From Dimargaris cristalligena (lineage: Eukaryota > Kickxellomycota > Dimargaritomycetes > Dimargaritales > Dimargaritaceae), in assembly GCA_027576995.1 (NCBI GenBank), contig JANBQC010000151.1, forward strand, positions 1 through 51,274: a stretch of 51,274 nt of DNA, written 5' to 3'. The position numbers and the translations under genes were made by a program. This document shows positions 1-11,944 of this stretch, one piece after another. How positions within the stretch are numbered: the stretch's first letter is position 1; every line of letters begins with the position of its first letter. The notes beneath the pieces were generated by a model, which worked only from the letters and a program-made list of their open reading frames with translations, did not search any database and was not told where the DNA came from.

Positions 1-1368
1 ATCGTTCTCCCAAGTCTTCGTCTGTTATTAAAGGCAATACTCATTTATGAAATGTCTACGGATAGTACTGTGGGCTATTTCTGGCGTGAGTCCAGTATAA
101 TATTCACGGGCCCATCATTGTAAATAGCCCCATCCACCATGGCACCAAATTGGCCATCTGAAATATAATAGGAGAATGTGGCGGTGGTTATAGTGGCATA
201 CATACATTGGTACTATTTGGCTTGGTTTTAATTCGGATAGGAGGGCAAATTGGCCAAGTAGGGAGGATATACTCTTGGAACCGCCAGATCTTTCACAAAA
301 TTTTATTTTCACAAAAATGTGTTACTAGCGTATGGTATCTCTAGGCATTTATTACTCCCCATTGGGCATTTGGTAACCATTATACCATAATAACCCGTTT
401 ACACCCTATCCCATTTGACTCCTATTGACACAATACTATAAATCTACTTTTTAATGGGATTTACCTAAAGGTTATATTGATAAATATATACCGGGCTTAA
501 AAATATCAAATTCGGTATCATGTAATGTGTAATGAAATGCCAGTTAATATATACTGGCTCCTGGTAGCATGGTTAAGCTGTGTAATTTGCATATAAGAAC
601 CCAATAGGGCTACTTGGGACATTCCGATGTATGCTCCTATACTATTAGGGATACTAGGAATCATGAGTGGCTCACTTTAAATAAGTAACATGTACTAGTT
701 CTTAGAAAATAGCACCTTTCTTGTCTTGGACAATTTATTTTTAACCCACGATACTATTGCCGAAGAGCCTATTTACGTATTCGAATTGGCTATTGAACTT
801 CTTTAGTTCTTCTGTATTAATGTCCTTACATTAAACTAATTATTTTAGGATCGTTTGCTTTAAAATTTCTTTAATGAACTAGATACTGAATTTTCTTTGT
901 TATGTATTATGGGGGATGCCATATGCCTTGACGTACCATACGCCTGTGACATAAACATAAGGATATATCGAGCACATAGACAATACCTCCTTTTATATCA
1001 TTTGTAGCTCCGCCGTCTGGCCCAAGTGAACAATGCGCGCGGCTTACTTTATGGAGGCGGTCGTGGTATTGGAGCTGAGCAGTGCGTCCTCATTGGTCGA
1101 GATGAGAGATCGTTCAAGCTTGAAGTTGTCCGTCTTCGCTGAGGGTTGCACTAGCAATATACCAAAAATACACTTATTCACAGCCCTCATTGGCACAATT
1201 CTACCTATACTGACATAACTGTCCTCCTCTATTGTTACATCTGTCTTGAATAGGTCAACGAATTCTTAGGTATTATCCCCTATATAGCCGGGTTGAATCT
1301 TTCCCTACTTGTACTTTATTTTCCAAACCGACATTCCTCTGTCAACCCGTTCCTATTACCTCATTCCC
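1..1368. other. AT-rich intergenic DNA, no supported gene
   Basis: Only short open frames of about 60-80 codons occur here, none with recognisable motifs or the GC-rich codon use of the real genes. The last 100 bases should contain the promoter and 5' leader of the SAP30BP-like gene; a TATA-like tatatag lies near 1280, about 90 bases before that start codon. Confidence 0.6.
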
Positions 1369-2770
1369 ATGGCCGACGCGTCGGAGAAAAATTCACTGGC
1401 GGGGCTGCTTTCTTACATTGACACCAGCGATGAAGGGTCAGATTCGGATAGCCCGACTAACACAGCCGGTCACAATCGCATTGTCCAGTATACGGACACG
1501 GCCTCCCCACAAAACGCGTCTTCAGTAAGTGCATATAAATATGTATAAAATGGCTTACTATTTAAAACAGAAGGAGCGACGAGGCTTACTAGGGGTGCCA
1601 TTGTTAACAATAACAAACATACTCAATCGGGATAATGGGGGGGGGCCTTGCTTATTAAACTCACCCATATTGATCACCTCCTTGGCGTTTCGCTCTGTTT
1701 ACCAGATAACATGTAAACCGCTGTCGATTCCAAAGGTCGATGCTATTTCACCCCATCCGAATTCATCGCCAGCCGAACCCGATAACCCCCAAGAGGAGGT
1801 ACCAATAGCCGACAAGCCCACCGATCCTTTGGCAAACGGGGCCGCTCTCACCACCCTAGATACGCCTGAGGACGTAGATGTCGATGAAGCCCATTTACGA
1901 CGCCTCTTAATCCCACCAACCCTCCCGGGTATCGCGAACTGGGGAATCCCCGACGAGCCCACCGGCGAGGGTGACCCCGACGTCCAGCACAAATTCGCGC
2001 AGTGGCATGAACTCATGCAACAGGGGGCCAATTTCAATACCCGAATGTACCAAAGCAAAGCCTTTCGCAACCCCCACATTTGCGCCAAACTAATTGACCA
2101 CCTCGCTATCGAAGAGATTGGGTCGAATTATCCGACCGCCTTGTTCGATCCCCAGGCGTTCACCCCGGCGGCGTATGCCCGGGAAATGGGTAAGTTAATG
2201 GTTGCCATTGTAAGGAAGGGTAACTCCATATTTTTTTTGCTAACTGTCATTACAATTTACCATGTAAGGAAGGCGAGTATGCCCTACTCCACCCCAATGG
2301 CAATACAGCCATACTCTTATTGAGGGTAAGGATATATCTAACGTGTACTTATATTCGAACGTTTCTATTTTTTATGCAACTAGAGGAATTAGTCAAAAAA
2401 GCCGAAGCTGCCGATGACGGTAAGGCGGGTCGTTTCGTTTCAACGGGTACTTTTCAAACTGTAACTTCATTACCAACTGCGGCATCCCAAGCCCCGCCGC
2501 CGACGAGTAAGTTCCACCGACACTATCGATATACCTTACCTGAGTTGAGTTATCAGGGCAGGCCTTCTTTTCTTTTTTGAAGGACCCGTCTTTGCTTTAC
2601 ATGCCTTCCGTGCTTCCCTCGTGAGCTAATCTATACGATATTCAAGCTATCCAACTGCATGGGTTCCATACCGTATTAATATACTATTAGAAAAAGTCCG
2701 GAAATCAAAGTGGGACATGCGAGCTCCCGCTGTGCCACCAGCCAACGGGCCGAAACGGTCTCGAAATTGA
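1369..2770 (+). CDS. SAP30BP/HCNGP-family transcriptional regulator
   Basis: Likely homologue of SAP30-binding protein (HCNGP domain), a nuclear protein linked to transcriptional repression and splicing. Proposed exons are 1369-1524, 1706-2189, 2384-2506 and 2691-2770 (280 aa). The acidic N-terminus MADASEKNSLAGLLSYID is followed by the family core: WGIPDEPTGEGDP, then KSFR-like SKAFRNPHI, then the EEIGSNYPTALFDP segment. The last exon reads RKSKWD before a basic C-terminus, matching the RKSKWD box of the animal protein and confirming the 2507-2690 intron (phase 1). Exon 2 may instead start at 1571; I prefer the acceptor at 1705 because it has a pyrimidine-rich tract and the skipped segment is hydrophobic and G-run rich. 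Both options are phase 0. The intron at 2190-2383 also preserves phase. Family assignment is from recalled motifs. Confidence 0.83.
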
Positions 2771-4871
2771 TAATGCATTATTCTCTGACCTTCCCCGTCA
2801 TTTATATCGCCGATAAATTCCCACACTGACCTATGTGCGATCTCGTGTTGGCGTGCTGGCTTTTTTTAGCAACAATACTAGAACTATTGTTGGGCTGGTA
2901 ATTGTATATATCGATTATTTTTGGCATTGGATGCCTATTTTATTGTCTGGGATGGAGGGCTAATTTCTTATTATTATTTGCAGACAGTTGAATTATCTAA
3001 TCCTATTTTTGTAATGATGCCGCACTTTACACTTCCCCCCAATCCTCATACTATTAAAATAATTGCATTTAGTCACAAAGGAAATGTCACAGAAAGAGAC
3101 CATATCTTAAGACAAAGAAAATTGGGCATCCATATTATACCCTTAGTGACAAAATGTTGACAAGCAGATGGTATTGGCTGTTGTCGAAGTGTGCTGTACA
3201 CCATAAGCACGACCTTCACCTCCAATCGCCTAGTCTAGCCATCGGTATAAAATCAACTCGCTCCTGGTTTTAGATATATGATATTGTCAAGAGTTATACC
3301 GATATTTCATGGGTATTGTACCGGGAAAAGGCCTACATGCCATTGAATAGATAGTCAATCTAAATCTAGAAAATTTAAATGGTTTTTTTTTGCGGTGGTT
3401 AACCGCAATAGTGCCATGCCAGAGTATTCACGAGTTGGCTTTCTAGAAATACTGTATCGGGTGCCATCTCAAGCACGACTAATTCATTAGACACAAGAGG
3501 AGCTACCAATGTATGAGCCCCTAGAGAATAGGTAACATAACCCAAGGGTAAGCTTATAAGGGAGTTTATTGGGATAAACCAGGTGCCTATCGGTTAATAA
3601 ATAACAAGGCCTAACCCGGGGGGGAATATTCACCCTGGACGCGACACTAGAGGGAAATCCTGGAATTGTAATGATGGGACCAGAAGAACGTTCAAACCAA
3701 TGGTGGAGGTAGAGCCTCTCAAGTGTAGGCTGGGGTTATATAATTGAATATCATAGCACCAGGCGCAGCCATGGGATATCCACTGGGGTATAATAACACC
3801 CAAATCATGTGGCGATTGACGCAAAGGGCCCGGTTGTAATAATACGGTGTTGTGGCCGGGCCTACTTAATCTTTAGTAGTATATCCCGGCCAAACTATTT
3901 TTAGTTTAGAAAAGATGAAGAACATCACTGAAGGTCAGTCTTCATCTTTTCCCACACATTTATAAGCCATTCGATGGCTTGGGCCACCTTTCCATTATTC
4001 AATATTCATAGTATTATTCGTAGTTCGAGGATGTCTTAGTTATAGAAGTCTGGGGCATATCCCCAGCCTTTGCACCTCCAAAGCCGCCAGCATTGGTGGC
4101 CTTCATTATTATATTATCTAGTATCATCATAGCACCAGTAAGTCGCTATACTCCATTTTATGTAAATACCCGCTGGGTATTCTCTTAAATAAAGACCAGC
4201 AGTTTTTACATGAGTATAGTTTACTATTCAGTTTTATTTCGATCCCCGGTCTGCTACTGCTCCAGCCGGCCCTGATAAGGTTATCGGGCTATATTATCTT
4301 GTGGTATTAAGTACGACCACAACAACGGGGTATTCTGCGCCACATAATCTTAAAGTATTTATTAATCCGCCGATTAAAGTTGCTGACCCAATAGAAAACT
4401 AAGTGGGGCATAGGAGCCGAAATACCTCAAGGCAAGCATTGGCCCCATCGAATGGCTTGATTCAGACGAATAACAGTGGTAATCCAACGATGGCTCAGTT
4501 ATTCGCCCAGAACCATTTGGCAGAATTCCAGGGCCCGATTTTTATCAAACCACTTCGATATATTTTTTATATAACTGTTGCATTAGGAGATATTCCTTGG
4601 AGGGATATGGATATAATAATCATTGCAAAAAGATCGGATATTAATACTATGTCAATTTCGGATATAACATATCCTATGGCACTACACAAATGACTATAGT
4701 AAAAAAAATAGTATGTCTTCATATCGGCCGACAGTGGGCAGCATTGTTGGATCGGATATAGTCAACCGGCTTTACAGCCATGTTGAATAAACAGGCATTT
4801 TGAGCATTTCAGGGAATAAAGGAAATGCGGTCCAATAAACCCCCGAACGCAAAAATTGAAAGGACTTCACA
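2771..4871. other. Intergenic region with one strong hairpin
   Basis: No gene is supported. The open frames at 2921-3160 and 4403-4693 lack family motifs. The interval separates the 3' end of the SAP30BP-like gene from the 3' end of the NECAP gene (convergent pair). The one distinctive element is the inverted repeat at 3909-3951. Confidence 0.55.
3909..3951. repeat. 12-bp perfect inverted repeat (hairpin)
   Basis: The arm gaaaagatgaag (3909-3920) is the exact reverse complement of 3940-3951. The 19-base loop can pair further (actg with cagt around aaggt), giving an extended stem-loop with an internal bulge. It lies between two convergent genes. No T-run follows that would suggest a Pol III terminator. 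Function unknown. Confidence 0.6.
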
Positions 4872-6362
4872 TTATTTACGACCCCCGCCTGGAGGTGGAG
4901 GCAAAAATGGCATAGGAGCTGCTTTGCCATCTGCTGCCGGCTTAGGTCGCTGCCGCTTGTTTAACTGGGAATATGCGTTAGGTGAATGGTTGCCGAAAAT
5001 AATAAATATTGTGTAGACAGGTAAAAAAAACGTGCACACATCATCAGGGTTAGTATACTATGGATCAATAAAGTAGATACGCAGGTCTAATCCCTCGTTG
5101 TGGTGGGTGCATATGGATTGTATGAGAGAACCGATGAGGTTTTTCTGACCACCCATCGATCCACTAAATAACCCAATGAACTTACCCCGCCGAGATTAAT
5201 GCTAATAGTCTGGCCTTCCTTGAGGCTGTAATCTACTTTGGGTTTTGTATCGACCTCCTTGGTTAGCTGTTCATCAGCCTGGCCCTGCCTAATCAACAGT
5301 GGGGAATCGCACATCGAGATAAATGCGGCAATGTTGTTAAAACTGGGATTCTAGCAATAGTGATATAGGCACATTGATTACAATAATCTAGTAATGTCCC
5401 GGGTTAGCCAGGATAAATATGGGGGGGATGGAAGAAGAAACCTACTTGCGGTAGTCTTGGAGGACAACATTGAAGTCGAAGGCTTCGGACCGGTCCTGGA
5501 AACCGAGACCGATAAACGCGTGTTGGTCTAAGGGATACATTAATTACACATGGCATAACCATAGGCCAAATACAACGAGGTAAGTCAATGAGTTATGGCC
5601 AAACAATCCAACTATTTAAACTGCATATGAATTGTAAGCGGGATTGACTACCAAGTGTGGGTACGGACCTTGATTCTGCACTTTAATGACAAAATACCGG
5701 CTGGAGTCAAGTACGGGCTCGACTGCAACTCCCTGTTTATCGTAGTGGCACTCTGCGAATAGCTCGCCCGTTTTACTGTCCTCGAGACGAATGGTGCAGT
5801 GGGTTGACGACGCCAATACCCGCAGGCGGCCTTCCCATAGGGGCTCATCGACTTTCCAGTCAGCGGCTCTAGAGTGATAGTTGTTCATAGATTATGCGAG
5901 GATTCGTATAGACACAATGGATTACAATGACGGGAGTCAGGATTAAGGCCGCCGAATAATAATGAAGAGATGTGCACTGCTGACAATTTGTCTGACAAGG
6001 GCTAGGTAAAGCGGCGTCACCAAGTAAATGCGGCCTATTTAGACCAATTATACTAACCTGAACCCGGCGCTACGGGTGCGTGGCGGGAGATTGTAGACTG
6101 TGATTAGGAAGAAAATGAACCAATATAATTAATTGTATGGTACGGCGAAGAAATTAAATACGGGTTTGTTTAAGGTAAAAGCAGCCTGCACCCATCTCAT
6201 CGTGCAGCATCGTCAACGAAGGGAGGGGGGTACAAGTACAACTCCATAGGCAGTTCCCTCGAGGCAGTCTGGTGACCATTGCGTCTCAAGGGGACGGGTG
6301 AACCTACCGAAGCATTCCCGAATTATCAGTAATACCGACTCGTAGTCATCGTCGTGGGCCAT
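4872..6362 (-). CDS. NECAP-like adaptin-ear-binding coat protein
   Basis: Homologue of NECAP (DUF1681, PH-like fold), which binds the AP-2 clathrin adaptor in endocytosis. Six exons read on the minus strand: 6308-6362, 6058-6097, 5669-5868, 5446-5527, 5186-5288 and 4872-4964 (190 aa). All five junctions keep phase. Recognised segments in order: [92 protein letters not shown], and a proline-rich end [12 protein letters not shown]. The 40-base exon 2 supplies the conserved VY-x-x-PPR box. The start at 6362 is chosen because it gives the family N-terminus DDYESVL; an in-frame ATG further upstream would add a non-conserved hydrophobic leader. The acceptor at 4965 for the last exon is the least certain. 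The protein is somewhat shorter than animal NECAPs, with a reduced C-terminal tail. Confidence 0.9.
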
Positions 6363-7144
6363 GGCTGCGGAGAATGGGTGTGCAGCAACTGTAGTAGAGG
6401 TAAAAAGAGAGGGGATGTGTAAAGGCAGGAGTAACAACAAGGCGGAAAAGGAGTCTTGGAATTAAATAGTCAACCAACGGGACAAGAGAGGTGCGCTCAA
6501 CCATGAACGAGCTGCTTTTACGGGAAATATTAAAGGCAGCGGGGTATACTCTAGCCTGTAGGAGATGGGGCTGGGAGGCTCTCGTTTATGGAGTATTGAG
6601 GGTGTGGATGGGGATGGAGATGGAGATGGGTCGGAGTGGCAATTCGTGGCGCCCTGCCCAAGTCGAGGGGATTCGCTCCATCCACTGTGGCTGCCCTGTT
6701 TCGCTCTACTCCAATTGCCCTCTGTGACAAGCGGCTGCTTGGACCAGGCCATTCATCAGCTCTCCTCCGGGACTAAACCGTTTTACCCAACCCCAGTACA
6801 AGATCTTGCCCACACCAAAAAATTAAACATTTATAAATGTACAAGCATGGGCTCCATTCTAAGCAGGATATAATTTATTCGCACTTCACTATAGAGAAAC
6901 ATTACATCAAAAAAGCCTGGAATTGAACGTGAAGCACCCAGTCCGGCTGGATATTAGAAAAACAAGCCCACGCTACATGTTCCAACCCTGCAAGGTTATC
7001 GGATAGGACTAAGCTTATACTAGGGCAACGGGTAGGCAGGTCCGAGGAATATAGTAGATAAACCATCCGCGGTTAGCACCCCCTCCCCTCTCTCTCCTCG
7101 CAAGTCACCATAGCAACCACCCCTGGTGCCGTTTTCCGAAATTA
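6363..7144. other. Intergenic region, no supported gene
   Basis: Upstream of NECAP and downstream of the LPMO-like gene. Overlapping open frames on both strands at 6462-6873 come from a short purine-rich repeat (gga/gat triplets near 6603-6632) and show no family motif. Confidence 0.5.
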
Positions 7145-7765
7145 TTATAACTTGGCTTTCACGATGGGGTTGATGATTAGATCGAAGCAAGAGGAGTACT
7201 CCTCGCCCGCGGGGTTTTGATCAAATGCCCAAATCCAGACAAACGATTTGGGGCCAGCCGGGGCGTTCTCGGGAACCGTATAACTCCCCCAACAGTTGGA
7301 ATCGTCCTTGTTACCGTCGCACCGGGTCTTGTCCATAAAGGTGAACTCGCCCACTGTTTGGCCTTTTTTCAAGTCGGCGTATTTAAGTTTGCCAATGTCG
7401 TCGGTGGCGAAGTATACTACCTTGACCTTGGTATTGGCAAATGCCTGGTGCCCGTTCACCCGATACAAAACATGGTTGGTGCCGCCCGGGTAACTGGAAC
7501 CAATCTTAAATTTGGCATAGTACTTGAGACTCGCTTGGCGCTTGGGGTCGCAGAGGAGTGCATTGGCCGGACGAGCCTCCAGTTTGTGGGTATACCAATC
7601 GTCAGCGGGGGCTGTTCCGCGTCCATTGTACAAACGCATATGCCCTTCGCATTTCTTCGTGTCCGTGTTGTACTTGGTGCAATCAGTCCAGCTATGACCA
7701 AGAGTAACCGACAGCAGGGTAAGAACGCCCACCAATGCCAGTGGTACCTGTTTATCCAAAAGCAT
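7145..7765 (-). CDS. Secreted LPMO-like histidine-brace copper protein (candidate)
   Basis: Single-exon 206-aa protein. Residues 1-23 are a signal peptide (MLLDKQVPLALVGVLTLLSV then TLG). Predicted cleavage exposes His24 in HSWTDC as the mature N-terminus, the hallmark of lytic polysaccharide monooxygenases and related His-brace copper proteins. A second histidine candidate is His98 in GGTNHVLYRV. Near the end, WIWAFDQ...EEYSSCFDLI places Tyr190 five residues before an Asp, as the axial Phe sits in AA10 enzymes. The mature chain of about 183 residues has six cysteines, enough for three disulphides. No carbohydrate-binding module or GPI signal is seen. I cannot assign an AA family. It could be a non-catalytic copper-binding relative rather than a polysaccharide oxidase. 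Secretion is well supported, copper chemistry is inference. Confidence 0.72.
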   Translation of the reverse strand: MLLDKQVPLALVGVLTLLSVTLGHSWTDCTKYNTDTKKCEGHMRLYNGRGTAPADDWYTHKLEARPANALLCDPKRQASLKYYAKFKIGSSYPGGTNHVLYRVNGHQAFANTKVKVVYFATDDIGKLKYADLKKGQTVGEFTFMDKTRCDGNKDDSNCWGSYTVPENAPAGPKSFVWIWAFDQNPAGEEYSSCFDLIINPIVKAKL

Positions 7766-10273
7766 GGGTTAAAATATGGAGTCGTGAAAACTCCCTTGGA
7801 ATCCGGTGTAGTAGGAAAGTGATAAAAGACTTTGGGCTTGGTTCGGATGAATAGTTTCCTAAAGAATCTCGGCGAAGTAGGAGCCTGTATTTAACAACCA
7901 GGATAGGTCGAAGGTGTACAATTTACTAAACAAAGCAGGATGGATACCGGAATTAGTCAATAAAGAGAACCAAGGTATAAAGGATGGTATCCGCAATCAA
8001 TGTGGGGTAAGCCGGTGTGTATCGTGGTATGTTTGAGACAAAATATGAAGAAGGGTAAATTATACAATTCAAGTGAAGACAAACCAAAACAATGGAGGGG
8101 GAACCGGGTGGTTTAAATAGATGGCAGGGAGCAGTGTCGAGTTTATAATACACCCTTTACACTGACACCTAAGTTCGGCCAAACCGGAATATGGGGTGTT
8201 CAACGTGAAGGCATCTTCCCAATGAGGCTACAGTATTTTCAAATGGTTTTTTACTCAACCGGCGGCACGGTTTACCCTCCCTCTCTGTTGCCCTATTCTA
8301 CCCATGTTTCGTTACAGGGCGCCTAATCCCAATTGTTTTTGCTGCGACTGTAATCCTTATTTCCGGATAGAGTGGGCGAGTCCTCCCCAGAAAGTACGGG
8401 CCCTTTTAGGTCGTGTATAACTGTATAGTGAACCCATTAGCCCGTCTCTATGTTACGCATGAAAGGTCAACTTTGGAAATCCACCCCCTCTCCTTTCTTT
8501 CCTCTCCCGCTAGCTATCCTCCTTTAAAACACACGGAAACAGACGGGAGAAAAAGAAGAGTCGTCTCCCCCCCCTATGGTAGACCCGGCGCTCTTCTGTA
8601 ATTGAAAAGGTGTACTGCCACACCGGCTGCGGTTGTCTGTCTCCCAATCATGGCGAAATAGCTACAGGAAAAGCACAAGGGCTGGGTAGTATAGACCAAT
8701 CATCGTACAGTACCGTGGTTCTACGAATCAAGTTCGTGGAATGCTGGGGGTCATTAGGGGAGGCGGGCTTCGATACAACGCTTGGCCCTGCGACTTGGGA
8801 ACTAAGGCTCGGCTAAATAAAAAATCGGGGCGCCAAGGGCTACATACATGTGGGTAGTGGGCGGCATAGGAGAGGTACATTAGGGGGGGAATATAATGTG
8901 CAGGCGGGAGAGGAACGTCGATAAGGGCTGAGCTAGGTGCCATTTAGGCTGCACCACCTTCATTAAGGCTTGCCGCCGTCGTTGGAATTTACTATAAACT
9001 ACACGCCCCAGATAGAACAGCTATTTCAGTGGGCCGAATTCCAACGAATTGACATCCCACCACCACAGCCTTACCTTTTGACAAGTCAAACTAGGCGGAT
9101 GTCCACCCATGTTGGCCTATATTAATTGGGCCTCAAGAGACCTCCCCTGGCGATGCCGCATGACCTCCGAAAAGTGCAGTTGTCAAACGAATGCGGCCAC
9201 AGATGGCCAATCCGGTTACACTGCCAGGGCCTCCCTGTATAATAGACACCGTAATACAGGTTCAAGAAAACAACATTCATCGGAAACAAGCCGGCTATTC
9301 CGTGGCTAGTCGGGAAACTTGGGAACGAGCCAAAAAAAAACATGCAACTCTCCCCCCTCCTCTACTAGTTGTCCCCAGATGGCTGAGTTATCGATAAGAA
9401 CCGTAGGGGGAAACGGCCTTTAAAGTTACGCGAATTGGCCCACCTGCTTAGGTGACAATTGGGGCGTGGAGTATATTTTGTTTTGTGCTTCATTGGCCAA
9501 AAATGGGACGGTAAGATGCGGGGTTTTATCGTTACTAATAATAATGGTGTTTTGGCGTATTGTCCTAATGGATACGCCCTTACAATCGGACCTACACCCC
9601 ACAGCCAAGGACGTGTGGGTTCGACCGAGGGGCTAGATCTCGAGTACTGCTTAGTACCGTGACCTATGAAATGACCAGGGGGGACTGCTACTACTCCTGG
9701 TGGATAATGCCACCCCGCTAAAAAATCTTTCCTTTAACCCATGCCGAATCGACTGAACCTGCCTTCGAAATAGGGGCATATTTATCGCGGCCAATCAATC
9801 TATATTAGATAATCTAAACTACCCTAGACCTCAGTTCCATGCATGGCTGACTTCACACACATTACAGTGGTGCATGGTACTGCACTTTATTCTTCTACAA
9901 ACCACACTGTCCACGGTCGCCTCCCGAAATTCCTACATCGTAAAATCTCGCCCCAAGGTATGGAAGGAGGGGGGGATTTTCCTATTGTATGAAATACTTG
10001 GCTTAGGCGCCTGGAGGGCCGGGGATTGCCACCAAGACGGTGAGGGATGTGATGATGGTGAGCTTCCCAACCCCCCGTTCTCTTAAAATACCTGGAAAAC
10101 GTCGGCCGCAATGTGTGCAGTATCTGTATTTTCCAAGCAACACATTATAAATTGTCGTCATATTAACCTGTTCCGGGCGGCTTTCCATTCAATTTTCGCT
10201 GTGCTGCTCACCCTTCTCTCTCCCTCCAGTGTACTCAAACATCGCGCGTAATTTGAACCTATTGTTTTGAATT
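7766..10273. other. 2.5 kb intergenic region between divergent genes
   Basis: No supported gene. It contains the promoters of the LPMO-like gene (minus) and the flavin oxidoreductase (plus). Open frames of 60-75 codons (for example 8413-8601, 9109-9309, 9459-9662, 9874-10086) overlap on both strands and carry no motif. A 13-base palindrome (ttagat-a-atctaa) near 9805 is the only symmetric element noticed. Confidence 0.5.
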
Positions 10274-11944
10274 ATGGATACTTCGGATGCCGCAACTAGC
10301 CATGATGGAACTACATGGTCTCTGACGGGCAAACGTATTGCTGTTATTGGGTCCGGGGTATCCGGCCTTGGCGCCGCCTGGTTACTAGCCAACCACTCTC
10401 CGCACCGTGTGACTCTTTACGAGAAGGGCGACTATATCGGCGGTCATACCCATACGGTACCTTTCCAACGCCCCCCTTCTTTATCGGCACCAGCCAATGC
10501 TCCCGTTGGCACTATACCCGTGGACACCGGATTCATCACGTACAACAAAGTCAATTACCCCAACCTCGTTCAGCTCTTCGAGTACCTGGGAGTCGCCACT
10601 GAAGATTCGTGTATGTCGTTTGGGGTGAGCCGGGACCAGGGTCAGTTTGAGTGGTCTAGTGATGGCCTATCGTCCATCTTCGTTCAACTGTCGAACTTGT
10701 GGAATCCTGGTCATTGGCGTATGATTTACGATATGGTTCGCTTCACCTTCCTGGGCACCGAATTGCTGCATCTACCGGCCGACCACCCTGACCGCACCCA
10801 ACTCAGTATCGGCAGCTACTTGGATAGGAATGGCTACTCCCCCGAATTCCGAAATAATTATCTAATTCCCATGACGGCGGCCATTTGGACCACCCCCATG
10901 GATCGCTGTTCGTTGGAGTTCCCGGCTTCGACTCTAATCCAGTTTCTATATAATCACTGTTTGCTAAGAATAACCGGTTTTCTGCAGTGGCGAACAGTCA
11001 CGGGGGGTAGCCAGAGCTACGTTAAGCGTATCGTGGAGACTCTCCCGGATGTGCGCGTGAACTGTCCCGTCACCGGGGTGCGTCGTTTCACTAATGACAG
11101 TGGTGCATCGACGGTGGCCGTTACCGATGGCCATGGAAATACCGAATCCTACGACTATGTGGTCTTCGCCACCCACGCCGACCAGGCTTTGGCCATTTTA
11201 GGGACTGAAGCCACCGGCGAGGAGCGTGAACTGCTGGCCCCGTTCCGATTTACGGCCAACCGAGCGGTCCTGCACACGGATCTGCGACTCATGCCCATCC
11301 GCCGAGGGGCCTGGTCCAGCTGGAATTACCTGGTCCGCTCCCCAGAACTTTCCGCTGACTCCAAAACTGAGTCCCCGTACCATGACCAGTCCCTTCTACC
11401 CCAAGTTTCGCTGACCTACTGCATGAATAAAACCCAAAATATCCCCGAGGACCGCTACGGGCCAGTCCTAGTCACCCTGAATCCCCTTTGGGAGCCGGAC
11501 CCCGCTTTGACGCTCGGCTCCTGGAATTATGAGCACCCTGAGTTCACCCCGGAAATGGTGGCGGCCCAGCGTCGTTTAGTCGAGTACCAAACCCACCAAT
11601 GGGCGCTCATTAATGACTCCGACTGCTCTGCACCCAAACCAAACCAAGTTGCCGCCGAGCCCAGCCACATCTTTTTCTGCGGGGCCTGGACCCACTACGG
11701 ATTCCACGAAGATGGCCTGACCTCGGGCTTAGAGATGGCCAAAGCTCTCGGTGCCGTCTGTCCGTTCGATATCACGGATGCCTCCCAGAAATGCCAGGCT
11801 CCTCCGCCCACCACCGCAATGGCGCGCAGCGTCTTCGCTATGACTGATTGGATAATTCAGCACTGCTCCTTAATGGGAGTCTTCTTGACTCTATTCTCAT
11901 GTATTGCCTTGTGGGCTAATCTGGGGACTATTCCGACTTACTAA
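10274..11944 (+). CDS. FAD-dependent amine-oxidase-like oxidoreductase (COG2907-like)
   Basis: Intronless, 556 aa. The N-terminal dinucleotide-binding fold RIAVIGSGVSGLGAAWLLAN (residues 21-40) carries GxGxxG and ends with the acidic ribose-binding strand YEKGDYIGGHTHTV. The C-terminal FAD motif FFCGAWTHYGFHEDGL closes the flavin domain. Between them are typical segments such as PVDTGFITYNKVNYPNL and PMTAAIWTTP. This layout matches the COG2907-type NAD/FAD-binding proteins of the amine oxidase superfamily, common in bacteria (often beside cyclopropane fatty-acid synthase genes) and present in fungi. A C-terminal hydrophobic segment (LMGVFLTLFSCIALWANLG) could anchor it in a membrane. Substrate unknown. 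The start ATG has no in-frame rival upstream. AATAAA signals follow at 12142 and 12171. Confidence 0.87.
   Translation: MDTSDAATSHDGTTWSLTGKRIAVIGSGVSGLGAAWLLANHSPHRVTLYEKGDYIGGHTHTVPFQRPPSLSAPANAPVGTIPVDTGFITYNKVNYPNLVQLFEYLGVATEDSCMSFGVSRDQGQFEWSSDGLSSIFVQLSNLWNPGHWRMIYDMVRFTFLGTELLHLPADHPDRTQLSIGSYLDRNGYSPEFRNNYLIPMTAAIWTTPMDRCSLEFPASTLIQFLYNHCLLRITGFLQWRTVTGGSQSYVKRIVETLPDVRVNCPVTGVRRFTNDSGASTVAVTDGHGNTESYDYVVFATHADQALAILGTEATGEERELLAPFRFTANRAVLHTDLRLMPIRRGAWSSWNYLVRSPELSADSKTESPYHDQSLLPQVSLTYCMNKTQNIPEDRYGPVLVTLNPLWEPDPALTLGSWNYEHPEFTPEMVAAQRRLVEYQTHQWALINDSDCSAPKPNQVAAEPSHIFFCGAWTHYGFHEDGLTSGLEMAKALGAVCPFDITDASQKCQAPPPTTAMARSVFAMTDWIIQHCSLMGVFLTLFSCIALWANLGTIPTY

Noticed and set aside
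7217..7822. 201-codon plus-strand frame over the LPMO-like gene
   Set aside because: It overlaps almost entirely the minus-strand frame that has a signal peptide and conserved cysteines; the plus frame shows no motif.
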